The notes under the pieces were generated by a model. It did no database searches and was not told where the DNA came from. It saw only the letters and a list, made by a program, of their open reading frames with translations. The position numbers and the translations under genes are program-made. A stretch of 64,000 bases of DNA, from assembly GCF_014334015.1 (NCBI RefSeq), contig NZ_CP060488.1, forward strand, positions 2,128,501 through 2,192,500. Direction: 5' to 3'. Positions 36,491-45,767 of the stretch are shown here, in pieces; position 1 is the stretch's first letter, and each line of letters begins with the position of its first letter. Source of the DNA: Bacteroides sp. M10. Lineage in GTDB: Bacteria > Bacteroidota > Bacteroidia > Bacteroidales > Bacteroidaceae.

Positions 36491-37203
36491 AGATTGAAAT
36501 ATTTCATCTTAGTTATTTCAAATCATGTTCTATTTTTCATATATGCAGAAGAATTAAGATTCTATTGAATTGCTAAATAGAAAAAAGAAAGTCACATTTA
36601 CATTATATATATTCCTTTTATTGAATATATATAGCATAATTCTTTATAAACATGTATTTTTTCCTACTATCGAAAACAAGTTTTGATATAATGAAACAAG
36701 TCGTTGGTTTAAAAGGAACATTTCCTACCTTTAAAAGAAACTACTTATTGGTTTAAAATAAACCACACTATGGACTCCTGAATGGGGTTCTAACATCTAC
36801 TTTCCTTATTACCTTAAGCTATCACACAATAACATTTCTCTGCAAAATAGCATAAAAAGATAGATAAATCATTCCAGAAAGTTTTATTTACGTCGAATTC
36901 ATTCAACAAGAGTAATTATTCAATCTATTTGATTTTTAATATCTTAAAATGTTGCTAGTTTTTATGTCATAAAAGAAATTACATGGATAAATGAAAAGAG
37001 AGAGAGGAAAAATATTCATTTTTTCAGATTAGTCCATTTCTCATCTTAGACTACCACTACATTTATCCATTAACTTTTTATTTATTAAAAGTCTGCTCAT
37101 AAGTTAGAATTTTGTACTTTATTTAATAGCCATAACAACACAAAGACAATACAGAGCAAAGATAATCATCTGTATTTCAAACAATTGATAAATGGCAGTT
37201 TAG
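36491..37203. other. AT-rich non-coding end of the movable module
   Basis: About 710 nt between the recombinase stop and silent cassette 2. It is strongly AT-rich, with a few short repeats such as TTGGTTTAAAA near 36706 and 36756. No gene or convincing plus-strand promoter toward PUL3 is visible. It ends in TAG (37201-37203) directly against site s3. Confidence 0.55.
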
Positions 37204-37231
37204 TCTGGACAGGACCCAGAGAACCAACTTT
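37200..37231 (+). other. Candidate recombination site s3
   Basis: Reads TTAGTCTGGACAGGACCC and continues AGAGAACCAACTTTG. It differs from s1 and s2 at a few bases (TCT for TTT, CAGAG for CGGAA) but starts the same homologous block. Inverted relative to s1 and s2. Confidence 0.65.
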
Positions 37232-37815
37232 GTACAGATGATTTTGCAGGCCATTGGGCCCATAATGCCAATCTTTCTGTAAAAGCTATCATGGGAGTAG
37301 CTGGGTACAGCGAGATGGCTCGTATGCTTGGAATGAGTGATGTAGCCGAAAAATATGCAGCAATAGCTAAGAAAATGGCGGTGAAATGGAAGGAAATGGC
37401 AAATGAGGGCGACCACTATCGCTTGGCTTTCGACCGTAAGAATACCTGGAGCCAGAAGTATAATATGGTTTGGGACAAATTGTGGAACCTGAATTTATTT
37501 CCTAATAATGTAATTGGAAAAGAGCTCAATTATTATCTAACAAAACAGAATCCTTATGGACTCCCTTTGGATTCTCGTAAAGAATACACAAAATCCGACT
37601 GGATCATGTGGACGGCAGCTATGTCATCAGATAAGGAAACCTTCCAGAAATTCTCTGATCCTGTCTATAAATATATCAATGAAACAGTATCTCGTGTACC
37701 TATCAGTGACTGGCACCACACAGACAGTGGAAAATGGGTGGGCTTCAGAGCCCGTTCGGTGATCGGAGGATACTGGATGAAGGTATTAATGGATAAAGTT
37801 CAAAACAATCAATAA
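37204..37815 (+). pseudogene. Silent 3' cassette 2 of the DUF4965-type gene (heads PUL3)
   Basis: Exactly 612 nt, equivalent to residues 638-840 of the full-length protein; the last 174 residues differ at about five positions (for example GMSDVAEKYAA against GLNDVADKYAD). It lacks a start and is closed upstream by TAG at 37201-37203. The stop is followed by a stretch (TTTAAATCTAGTGTATTATG) identical to that after the PUL2 copy, leading into the IPT/NHL gene. It is a promoterless, headless 3' end in perfect register to accept the 5' part from the module. The internal ATG at 37291 is not treated as a real start. Confidence 0.85.
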
Positions 37816-37832
37816 TTTAAATCTAGTGTATT

Positions 37833-39332
37833 ATGAAATGTAAAACTATGAAACATGGGAACATAGGGCTACAATGCATGATGTTGGTATTCATTTTGGC
37901 AGTCTGTTTTAGTAGCTGCAAAGATAGCAAAGACGATACATCAGCGCCTTATGATCCGAATCTGCCAGTAGAAGTGACGGATTTCACACCTAAATCGGGA
38001 GGTGGAAAGAAGAAAATGATAATCTATGGTAGCAACTTTGGAATAGATTGTTCTATTATTTCTGTTAAGGTAGGTGGTAAAGAAGCCATTGTCATTAGTT
38101 CTAAAGGTACCAGTATCTACTGCTCCACGCCGGAGAGCTGTTTCGAAGGAACTGTAGAAATAAAGATAGGTGAACAAACTGTGATAGCATCTGAAAAATA
38201 TCAGTACGAACCACAAATGGTAGTAACAGACTTATGTGGTGATGTAGATGAACTGGGAGAGGGAAATATTGTAGACACTGGTCCGTTTGACGATTGTGGA
38301 AAGATAGACTATCCTTTTTGGTTTTCTTTTGATCCCCAACATTCTAATATTCTTTATTTGTCTCAAAATAAAGGAAATCTGAGAGTGTTAGATTTGGAAA
38401 AGGAAATGATCTATACTAAGGAACTAAATAATATCAACCGTGCAACTACTATTACATGGACTAATGATGGTGATATGATATTGGCTGCTCCCCAGAATGG
38501 TGGTGCTAAGAATAGAAACAATATTATTTTAAAGCGTGGAAGCAGTACAGACGGACAAGATTTCAAAGAGTCTAGTTGGGTCGCTTTGGCGCGTGGTAAT
38601 GCTTGTAACGGGTCTATGGTGCTTCCACAAACGGGAGAACTTTACTTCAATCATCGTGCAACAGGCAATGTGTACAGATATAATTTTGAAGAAAACGGCT
38701 ATAATAACAATCCGGAAGTTCCTGGTGGAGCAGGGTTGAATGACTTTTTGGCATTTAGTGTACCTAATCAGACGGTTGACTTTAGTATGGTTCCTCATCC
38801 AACAGGTAAATATGTTTATATCATCATGCATGAATCGCATTATATACTTCGTTCCAATTATGATGAGGAGACTAAAAAACTGGTAACTCCATATATTGTG
38901 TGCGGACAATCCGGTCAGGCTGATTATAAGGATCTTGTAGGTATCAATGCACGCATCAATAAACCAGGTCAAGGTGTTTTCGTATTTAACGAGGAGTATA
39001 AGGCTGCTAATAAGGATGATTGGTATGACTTCTATTTCGCAGATAAAGAGAATCATTGTATTCGAATATTGACTCCGGATGGGGTGGTTTCTACGTTTGC
39101 CGGACGCGGTTCTGCCTCTGCAAGTAGCTATAAATGGGGTAAGCAAAATGGAGAAGTACGTGAGAGAGCTCGCTTTAATCAACCGGTAGCTTTGGCTTAC
39201 GATGAGGTAACAAAGACTTTCTATGTGGGTGATTCGGGAAATTATAAGATCCGGAAGATTGCTAAAGAACAGGCATCTGACGATTTAGTTGGAGAAGAAT
39301 CTAATGACAATCAGGACCAAGAAAATCAATAA
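37833..39332 (+). CDS. IPT/TIG and NHL-repeat surface lipoprotein (PUL3)
   Basis: A 499-residue lipoprotein, paralogue of 30621-32135. Lipobox LAVCFSSCKDSKD (Cys near 29); IPT/TIG domain about 45-127 (VTDFTPKSGGGKKKMIIYGSNFG); C-terminal NHL-type propeller (DGVVSTFAGRGSAS, ALAYDEVTKTFYVGDSGNYKIRKI). The central propeller region (about 190-290) is much less like the PUL2 copy than the two ends are, which suggests altered ligand recognition. Likely a surface glycan-binding or scaffold protein. It starts 17 nt after silent cassette 2 and is 12 nt from SusC. Confidence 0.85.
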   Translation: MKCKTMKHGNIGLQCMMLVFILAVCFSSCKDSKDDTSAPYDPNLPVEVTDFTPKSGGGKKKMIIYGSNFGIDCSIISVKVGGKEAIVISSKGTSIYCSTPESCFEGTVEIKIGEQTVIASEKYQYEPQMVVTDLCGDVDELGEGNIVDTGPFDDCGKIDYPFWFSFDPQHSNILYLSQNKGNLRVLDLEKEMIYTKELNNINRATTITWTNDGDMILAAPQNGGAKNRNNIILKRGSSTDGQDFKESSWVALARGNACNGSMVLPQTGELYFNHRATGNVYRYNFEENGYNNNPEVPGGAGLNDFLAFSVPNQTVDFSMVPHPTGKYVYIIMHESHYILRSNYDEETKKLVTPYIVCGQSGQADYKDLVGINARINKPGQGVFVFNEEYKAANKDDWYDFYFADKENHCIRILTPDGVVSTFAGRGSASASSYKWGKQNGEVRERARFNQPVALAYDEVTKTFYVGDSGNYKIRKIAKEQASDDLVGEESNDNQDQENQ

Positions 39333-39344
39333 AAAGAAGAACAC

Positions 39345-42300
39345 ATGAGAATAAAAGAATTTATTACGATTTGTCTGTTATTAGTCTCTGTTTCCCTTTT
39401 TGCTCAAGAGAAGACTATTGAGGTAACGGGAGTTGTGACAGATATGAATAAAGAACCATTGGTTGGTGTCAATGTAACAGTGAAAGACAAACCTGGTTTA
39501 GGAGCGATAACAGATATCAACGGACGTTACAAGATAAACATAGAGGAATTTTCTCGTTTGGTATTTTCGTATATTGGTTTTGATACACAAGAAATATTGG
39601 TGAAGCACCAAAATCTGGTCAATGTGTCAATGAAAGAATCGGAGGCTAGAGAAATTGATGAAGTAGTAATTACGGGAACGGGTGCGCAGAAGAAATTGAC
39701 TGTGACTGGTGCAGTGACGAATGTAGATGTAGAGGTGCTGAAATCAAATCCTACGGCGAATCTTTCTAATGCATTGGCCGGAAATGTATCAGGTGTCCTT
39801 GCCATGCAAACTTCCGGACAACCGGGTGTGAATACTTCTGAATTCTGGATTCGAGGTATATCCACTTTTGGTGCTAATAGCTCCGCATTAGTATTAGTTG
39901 ATGGTTTTGAACGCGATTTAGATGAAATCAATATTGAGGATATTGAGTCTTTTACTGTATTGAAGGATGCTTCTACAACCGCGATTTATGGTTCTCGTGG
40001 CGCAAATGGTGTAGTGTTGATTACTACCAAGCATGGTAAAGAAGGTAAGATTAAGATTAATGCTAAAGTGGAGACTTCTTATAATGCGCGTACCATCACA
40101 CCAGAATTTGCAGATGGTTACAGTTATGCCATGCTGATGAATGAAGCATGTATAACTCGTAATCAAGAGAGAATTTATCAGAATGACGAAATGGAAATTC
40201 TGCGATTGGGACTTGACCCGGATTTATATCCGAATGTAGACTGGATGGATGTCCTGTTGAAAGATGGAGCTATGACTTATCGTGCTAATCTGAATATGAG
40301 TGGCGGAGGTAGCACGGCGCGTTATTTTGTATCGCTTAGTTATGTGAATGAAGAAGGTATGTACAAAACGGATGATGCCATGCGTAAGGATTATAATACT
40401 AATCCTAGTAGTCAACGTTGGAATTACCGTTTGAATACGGATATTGATGTAACGAAGACTACTCTTGTAAAAGTAGGCGTATCCGGTTCATTAAAGAAGC
40501 GTAATGCACCGGGGCAGGGCTCTAACGTATGGACTTCATTGATGGGGCAGAGTCCAATCAGTATTCCTGTGATGTATTCTAATGGTTACATTCCTGCACA
40601 CGGGAAAGAAGATAATCGCAATAATCCTTGGGTACTTGCTACACAGAGTGGTTATAAAGAAATCTGGAATAATAAAATTCAGACCAATATTTCTTTGGAA
40701 CAAAAGTTGGATTTTATCACTAAAGGCCTGCGTTTTGAAGGACGTTTCGGGTTCGACACGAATAATCAGAGTGAAATAAACCGGATAAGAATGCCGGAAA
40801 CATGGCGTGCCCAAAGAGATCGCAATGATGAGGGAAAGGTGATCTTCAACCAACAAAGTGCCGAAAAACCGATGGAGCAAACCAGTGCCTCTACTGGTGA
40901 ACGCCGTGAATTCCTGGAAGCATTTTTACAATATAACCGTGCATTTCACGCGCATCATTTGAGTGGAACATTGAAATATAGTCAGGATGCTTATCGGACA
41001 ACAGTTGATATTGGAACGGATGTAAAGAATGGGATTGCCAAACGTCACATGGGATTGGCCGGTCGGGTAAGTTACAACTGGAACTATCGCTATTTTGCTG
41101 ACTTTAACTTTGGCTATAATGGTTCGGAAAATTTTGCTGATGGACATCGTTTCGGCTTTTTCCCTGCGTTTTCTCTCGCTTGGAATATAGCAGAAGAAAC
41201 GTTTATAAAGAAACATCTGAAATGGATGAATATGTTCAAGTTACGTTATTCCTATGGCAAAGTGGGTAGCGATAAGCTTAAAATAGGTGATACAACATAT
41301 CGTTTTCCCTATTTGTACACAATCAAGGATGATGGAAATGGCTGGACTTGGAGTGATTACGGTTCTCCGGACAATGTGTATACAGGAATGCAGTATACGC
41401 AGCTGGCCTCCAACAATGTCACTTGGGAAATTGCGACCAAGCACGATGCAGGTGTGGATTTATCCTTATTCAATGACAAGTTTACGGCTACTGTAGATTA
41501 TTTCCATGAACAGCGTGATGGTATCTATATGGAACGTAATTATCTACCTGGCATTGTGGGTGTAAATACTTATCCAAAAGCGAATGTGGGAAGTGTGCGG
41601 TCGAAAGGTTTTGACGGTAATTTTGCTTACAAGCAGAAAATAGGTAAAGTCAATCTGACTGTACGTGGTAACTTTACTTACAGTAAGAATGAGATTCTGG
41701 AGAAAGACGAAGAAAATGCAGTTTATCCCTATCAAAAGGAGGCTGGTTACAGGGTTAATCAGGCGAAGGGATTAATTGCTTTGGGATTGTTTAAAGATTA
41801 TGATGATATACGCAATAGCCCGCAGCAAACTAACTGGGGGAAGGTGCAACCGGGTGACATTAAATATAAAGATGTCAATGGAGACGGAATTATTAATGGC
41901 AGTGATGAGGTAGCTATTGGTGCAACAACGAAGCCTAACTTGATTTATGGTTTTGGTATTTCTGCACAGTGGAAAGGCTTCGACTTCAATGCACACTTCC
42001 AAGGAGCAGGCAAGTCTTCGTTCTTCATTAATGGCCCTACCGTATATGCCTTTAATGGTAGTCAGTGGGGAAATGTCCTGACGAATTTGGTGAAAGACCG
42101 CTATGTCGATGCGGAGACAGCTGCCACATTGGGTATTCCGGCTAATGAAAATCCTAATGCTTCGTATCCCCGGCTTAGTTATGGAGGGAACGATAATAAC
42201 TATAGAGCTTCTACTTACTGGCTCAGGGATGGTTCTTATTTACGCTTGAAAACATTGGAAGTGGGTTATACATTACCGAAATCGATTGTGAACAAGATAC

Positions 42301-42449
42301 GGTTTAACAAGATACGTGTCTTTTTCATTGGTACCAACATCTTGACGTTTGCTAAATTTAAAGAATGGGACCCGGAAATGGGAAGTTCTAACGGAGAAAA
42401 ATATCCGCTTGCTAAGACATTTACTTTGGGATTAACTGTGAATATCTAA
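39345..42449 (+). CDS. SusC-like TonB-dependent transporter (PUL3)
   Basis: A 1034-residue SusC/RagA protein: signal peptide (ending SLFAQ), regulatory-like domain (about 25-98, TGVVTDMNKEPLVGVNVTVKD), DEVVITGTGAQKK, plug with IRGISTFGANSSALVLVDGFER and TAIYGSRGANGVVLITTKHG, and barrel ending TFTLGLTVNI. It is the mirror-image paralogue of 27487-30600; differences are spread over the length. It would be expressed only if the upstream cassette is joined to a promoter or if a weak promoter exists that I cannot see. Confidence 0.94.
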   Translation: MRIKEFITICLLLVSVSLFAQEKTIEVTGVVTDMNKEPLVGVNVTVKDKPGLGAITDINGRYKINIEEFSRLVFSYIGFDTQEILVKHQNLVNVSMKESEAREIDEVVITGTGAQKKLTVTGAVTNVDVEVLKSNPTANLSNALAGNVSGVLAMQTSGQPGVNTSEFWIRGISTFGANSSALVLVDGFERDLDEINIEDIESFTVLKDASTTAIYGSRGANGVVLITTKHGKEGKIKINAKVETSYNARTITPEFADGYSYAMLMNEACITRNQERIYQNDEMEILRLGLDPDLYPNVDWMDVLLKDGAMTYRANLNMSGGGSTARYFVSLSYVNEEGMYKTDDAMRKDYNTNPSSQRWNYRLNTDIDVTKTTLVKVGVSGSLKKRNAPGQGSNVWTSLMGQSPISIPVMYSNGYIPAHGKEDNRNNPWVLATQSGYKEIWNNKIQTNISLEQKLDFITKGLRFEGRFGFDTNNQSEINRIRMPETWRAQRDRNDEGKVIFNQQSAEKPMEQTSASTGERREFLEAFLQYNRAFHAHHLSGTLKYSQDAYRTTVDIGTDVKNGIAKRHMGLAGRVSYNWNYRYFADFNFGYNGSENFADGHRFGFFPAFSLAWNIAEETFIKKHLKWMNMFKLRYSYGKVGSDKLKIGDTTYRFPYLYTIKDDGNGWTWSDYGSPDNVYTGMQYTQLASNNVTWEIATKHDAGVDLSLFNDKFTATVDYFHEQRDGIYMERNYLPGIVGVNTYPKANVGSVRSKGFDGNFAYKQKIGKVNLTVRGNFTYSKNEILEKDEENAVYPYQKEAGYRVNQAKGLIALGLFKDYDDIRNSPQQTNWGKVQPGDIKYKDVNGDGIINGSDEVAIGATTKPNLIYGFGISAQWKGFDFNAHFQGAGKSSFFINGPTVYAFNGSQWGNVLTNLVKDRYVDAETAATLGIPANENPNASYPRLSYGGNDNNYRASTYWLRDGSYLRLKTLEVGYTLPKSIVNKIRFNKIRVFFIGTNILTFAKFKEWDPEMGSSNGEKYPLAKTFTLGLTVNI

Positions 42450-42464
42450 TTAAATGCATGAAAA

Positions 42465-44513
42465 ATGAGAAAGATATATAAACTGTATATTGGTATTATA
42501 TTGAGTGTAATTGCCGTTGCTTGTTCGGATAACCTCGACTCAGATAAATATTTTAAAGACCGCCGGTCTTTGGAGGATGTTTTTACCGACAAGGAATCTA
42601 CGGAAGAATGGTTAGCACATGCCTATTCCTTTTTAGGCGGATACAATTTGGAAGTGTCTAACATGCTTAATACAATCACTAACTTTGCCGATGACATTTA
42701 CTTCGGTGGTAATAGTCTCGATGCGTATAAGACGTTCAAGACCGGTACTTATGATGAGAGTTACCGTCATTCGTGGGGCGATAGTTATAAAGGTATTCGT
42801 CAAGCATCTATCTTCATCCAAAATATTGATATGAATACGAAGTATACGGAAGAAGAGAGAGCTGATATGAAAGCGCAGGCACGTTTTGTTCGTGCTTACT
42901 ATTATTGGTTGTTACTTCGCAAATATGGTCCTGTACCTTTATTACCAGATGAGGGGCTTGACTATACTTCCGATTATGATGATTTGGCAATTCAACGTAG
43001 TTCGTATGATGAATGTGTGGAATATATTGAATCGGAGATGCGTCTGGCAGCCAAGGATTTGCCTCTGACCCGAGCCATTAATCAGGTGGCGCGTCCCACA
43101 CGGGGAGCAGCATTGGCGGCTCGTGCCAGAGCATTGATATATTCAGCGAGTCCTATCAATAATCCCCGTCCGGGAGATCCGGATAAGTTCTCGGATTTGG
43201 TAGACTATGAAGGAAATTGTCTGATGTCCCAGGAATACAATGAATATAAGTGGGCAAGAGCAGCAGCTGCGGCAAGAGATGTGATGGAACTTCCCGGTGA
43301 GAACAACGGTCATCGTTATGAACTCTACCACAAAAAGGCAACTAACATTGCTGAACCCGGATATCCTGCTACCATTACCCCTTATCAGGATGGTGACTTC
43401 TCGACAAAGACATGGAACGAAGGTGGCTATAGCGATATAGATCCTTACGAATCCTACCGGGCAGTTTTCAATGGTTCGTTAGCGATGTATCAGAACCCAG
43501 AGTTGATTTTCAGTCGCGGGCGTAATCAGGGGGCTAATAGTATTGCTGAAATGGTGAAACTTCAAATGCCGAAAACTTTGGGTGGAGGAAATAATGCTTA
43601 TGGTATGACACAAAAGATGTGTGACGCTTATTATATGGCAAACGGAGACGAATTCAGTAGAGAACATTTTAAAGAAGAGTATCCTTCCGGTACACGTTTT
43701 GTTACCAAAAAGGAGGCTGAGGCAGGCACATATCCTCAAATAAAGGAAGGCGTATATAAGGAATATGCGGATAGAGAACCGCGTTTCTATGCATCCGTTT
43801 CGTTCAATGGTTGCGTATGGGCTTTGCTGAAAAATGCAGAGACAACAGATTATAAGAATGACGTTGAGAAACAAGTCAACTATTATTACGGTATCAATAC
43901 TGACGGTTTCTCTGGTACCGGTGTCTATTTACGATCCGGGATCGGTATCATGAAATATGTGCATCCGGACGATACAAATCGTAAGGAAATCAAAGCGAAA
44001 GCAGAACCTGCCATCCGCTTTGCCGAGATTCTGTTGATTTATGCCGAAGCGTTGAATGAACTGGAAGATGGATCTTCGTACGACATTCCATCGTGGGATG
44101 GATCTACCAGTTATTCCGTCAAACGTGATGTTGATGAAATGAAAAAAGGCATCAGACAAGTACGTCGCCGTGCGGGTGTACCCGATTATACAATGCCAGA
44201 GTACCAGGATCGGGATGTATTCCGCAAGAAACTGAAACGTGAACGTCAGATTGAACTCATGGCCGAAGGGCAGCGTTATTTTGATTTGCGTAGATGGAAA
44301 GATGCAGAAGTGGAAGAATCCAAGAAAAATTACGGGTGTAATTTCTATATGTCGGATGTAGAAGAGCAGAGAGAACAATTCTATACTCCGATTGAAATTG
44401 CAGACTTACCTACTGCCTTCTCACGTAAACTCTATTTCTGGCCTATCAGCCACGATGAGTTGAAACGTAATAAACGGTTGACGCAGAACCCGGGATGGAC
44501 ATACAATGATTAA
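42465..44513 (+). CDS. SusD-like outer-membrane glycan-binding lipoprotein (PUL3)
   Basis: A 682-residue SusD-family lipoprotein, lipobox IAVACSDNL. It carries QARFVRAYYYWLLLRKYGPVPLLPDEGLDY, PAIRFAEILLIYAEALNELEDG, RERQIELMAEGQRYFDLRRWKD and the C-terminus LTQNPGWTYND. Colinear with the PUL2 SusD; the region around 290-470 differs most. It starts 15 nt after SusC and is 20 nt from the DUF1735-type gene. Confidence 0.93.
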   Translation: MRKIYKLYIGIILSVIAVACSDNLDSDKYFKDRRSLEDVFTDKESTEEWLAHAYSFLGGYNLEVSNMLNTITNFADDIYFGGNSLDAYKTFKTGTYDESYRHSWGDSYKGIRQASIFIQNIDMNTKYTEEERADMKAQARFVRAYYYWLLLRKYGPVPLLPDEGLDYTSDYDDLAIQRSSYDECVEYIESEMRLAAKDLPLTRAINQVARPTRGAALAARARALIYSASPINNPRPGDPDKFSDLVDYEGNCLMSQEYNEYKWARAAAAARDVMELPGENNGHRYELYHKKATNIAEPGYPATITPYQDGDFSTKTWNEGGYSDIDPYESYRAVFNGSLAMYQNPELIFSRGRNQGANSIAEMVKLQMPKTLGGGNNAYGMTQKMCDAYYMANGDEFSREHFKEEYPSGTRFVTKKEAEAGTYPQIKEGVYKEYADREPRFYASVSFNGCVWALLKNAETTDYKNDVEKQVNYYYGINTDGFSGTGVYLRSGIGIMKYVHPDDTNRKEIKAKAEPAIRFAEILLIYAEALNELEDGSSYDIPSWDGSTSYSVKRDVDEMKKGIRQVRRRAGVPDYTMPEYQDRDVFRKKLKRERQIELMAEGQRYFDLRRWKDAEVEESKKNYGCNFYMSDVEEQREQFYTPIEIADLPTAFSRKLYFWPISHDELKRNKRLTQNPGWTYND

Positions 44514-44533
44514 TCTCCTAATAAGAATATGAT

Positions 44534-45553
44534 ATGAAGAATATATATATTTATTTAAGTTTATTGGCTGTCATCGTCTTGGGAACCGCTTGTAATAATG
44601 AGTGGGAAGATGAGCAGTATGAACAATACGTATCTTTCAAAGCGCCTATCGCCTCAGGAGGTGATGGTGTTACTACCATCTACGTCAGATATAAGGATAA
44701 TGGAAAAGTGACTTATCAGTTGCCTGTCATTGTCAGTGGCTCTACAGTGAATGGACAAGACAGAGATATACATATAGCAGTGGATAAGGATACACTGAAA
44801 ACGTTGAATATCGAGCGCTTTAGCCTTTATCGTCCGGAATTGTGGTATACGGAAATGGAGGAAGATAAATATGAATTCCCTGAAACAGTGCATATTCCTG
44901 CCGGTTCATGTGTAGAGCAATTGAATATAGATTTTAATTTGCAGGGCATTGATATGTTAGAAAAATGGGTTTTACCATTGACCATTGTTGATGATGGATC
45001 CTATAATTATCAAAGTCATCCGCGCAAGAACTATGCAAAAGCTCTGTTGAAAGTGATTCCTTTTAATGATTATTCCGGCTCGTACACGGCTTCTTCCATG
45101 AAAGTGTACACTTATATAAATGGTAAGCCTGATACTAATGCAAGAACAACGAACAAGCGTACAGGATATGTGATAGATAACAATTCCGTATTCTTTTATG
45201 CCGGTCTGATTAATGAGGATATGGATAAAGACATACGTAAGAAGTACAAAATCAATGTACACTTTAAAGAAGATGGAACATTGGATATGGAACCGGACGA
45301 TCCAAGTAACGAAATGGAATTCAAACTGATAGGAACACCTATCTATAGTAGTACATCGATTATGGATGCTACACGTCCTTATCTGGAACGTCGTTATGTT
45401 CAAATCATGTTTGAATATGATTTCCAGGATTTTACCTATGGTGGAAGTGCTACGGAAGTCATTCCTATCAAATATAGAGTGGAAGGAAGCATGACGCTTC
45501 AGCGGAATATCAATACCCAGATTCCGGATGAAGATCAGCAGATTGAATGGTAA
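44534..45553 (+). CDS. DUF1735-type surface glycan-binding lipoprotein (PUL3)
   Basis: A 339-residue lipoprotein (VLGTACNNEWEDEQYEQYVSF). N-terminal DUF1735-like region with YVRYKDNGKVTYQLPVIVSGS and VHIPAGSCVEQLNIDFNL, then NDYSGSY and a C-terminal part ending IPDEDQQIEW, as in the PUL2 paralogue. The segment about 190-300 (MKVYTYINGKPDTNAR to DFQDFTYGGSATEV) differs from PUL2. Last gene of PUL3, followed 14 nt later by a hairpin terminator. Confidence 0.8.
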   Translation: MKNIYIYLSLLAVIVLGTACNNEWEDEQYEQYVSFKAPIASGGDGVTTIYVRYKDNGKVTYQLPVIVSGSTVNGQDRDIHIAVDKDTLKTLNIERFSLYRPELWYTEMEEDKYEFPETVHIPAGSCVEQLNIDFNLQGIDMLEKWVLPLTIVDDGSYNYQSHPRKNYAKALLKVIPFNDYSGSYTASSMKVYTYINGKPDTNARTTNKRTGYVIDNNSVFFYAGLINEDMDKDIRKKYKINVHFKEDGTLDMEPDDPSNEMEFKLIGTPIYSSTSIMDATRPYLERRYVQIMFEYDFQDFTYGGSATEVIPIKYRVEGSMTLQRNINTQIPDEDQQIEW

Positions 45554-45567
45554 TCCTATAAATAGCA

Positions 45568-45601
45568 ATAGGGAAGATATAGGAAATTATATCTTCCCTA
45601 T
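45568..45601 (+). terminator. Terminator after PUL3
   Basis: A perfect 14-bp stem, ATAGGGAAGATATA (45568-45581) and its complement (45588-45601), 6-nt loop, followed by TTGCTTATA. It separates PUL3 from the sulfatase B'/A' operon, which has its own promoter. Confidence 0.85.
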
Positions 45602-45657
45602 TTGCTTATAATAGATTATGATTAGCTGCTCCCACCTTTGTTTACCTGTTTTTTTCC

Positions 45658-45707
45658 TTTATTGATTTGTATTTTTCCCTCTCTCTTAAAAAACTTCTCT
45701 ACTTTTG
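45658..45707 (+). promoter_or_regulatory. 50-nt shared promoter/operator element, copy 2
   Basis: Begins TTTATTGATTTG, continues TATTTTTCC and ends TACTTTTG exactly 50 nt from the start; the segment ACTTCTCTACTTTTG is also found in copy 3. It lies about 60 nt upstream of the sulfatase B' start, as in copy 1. Confidence 0.75.
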
Positions 45708-45767
45708 CTCTGTAGGTCAGTCACACAAAAACCGACAAAAAATACAGTTAATTAAATCAGAATAATT

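Larger units (their letters stand above)
37204..45553 (+). repeat. Right arm of large inverted duplication (PUL3 with cassette)
   Basis: Mirror image of 24413-32764. The sulfatase pair beyond it (45768-48852) is likewise the mirror image of 7985-11044, but on the left PUL1 and the ATPase lie between. Confidence 0.85.

Noticed and set aside
37291..37815. Stand-alone 174-residue gene (and the equivalent at 21740-22264)
   Set aside because: It is only the C-terminal part of the DUF4965-type protein, starting at an internal Met. Homology continues upstream to the TAG next to the recombination site, so it is treated as a silent cassette.
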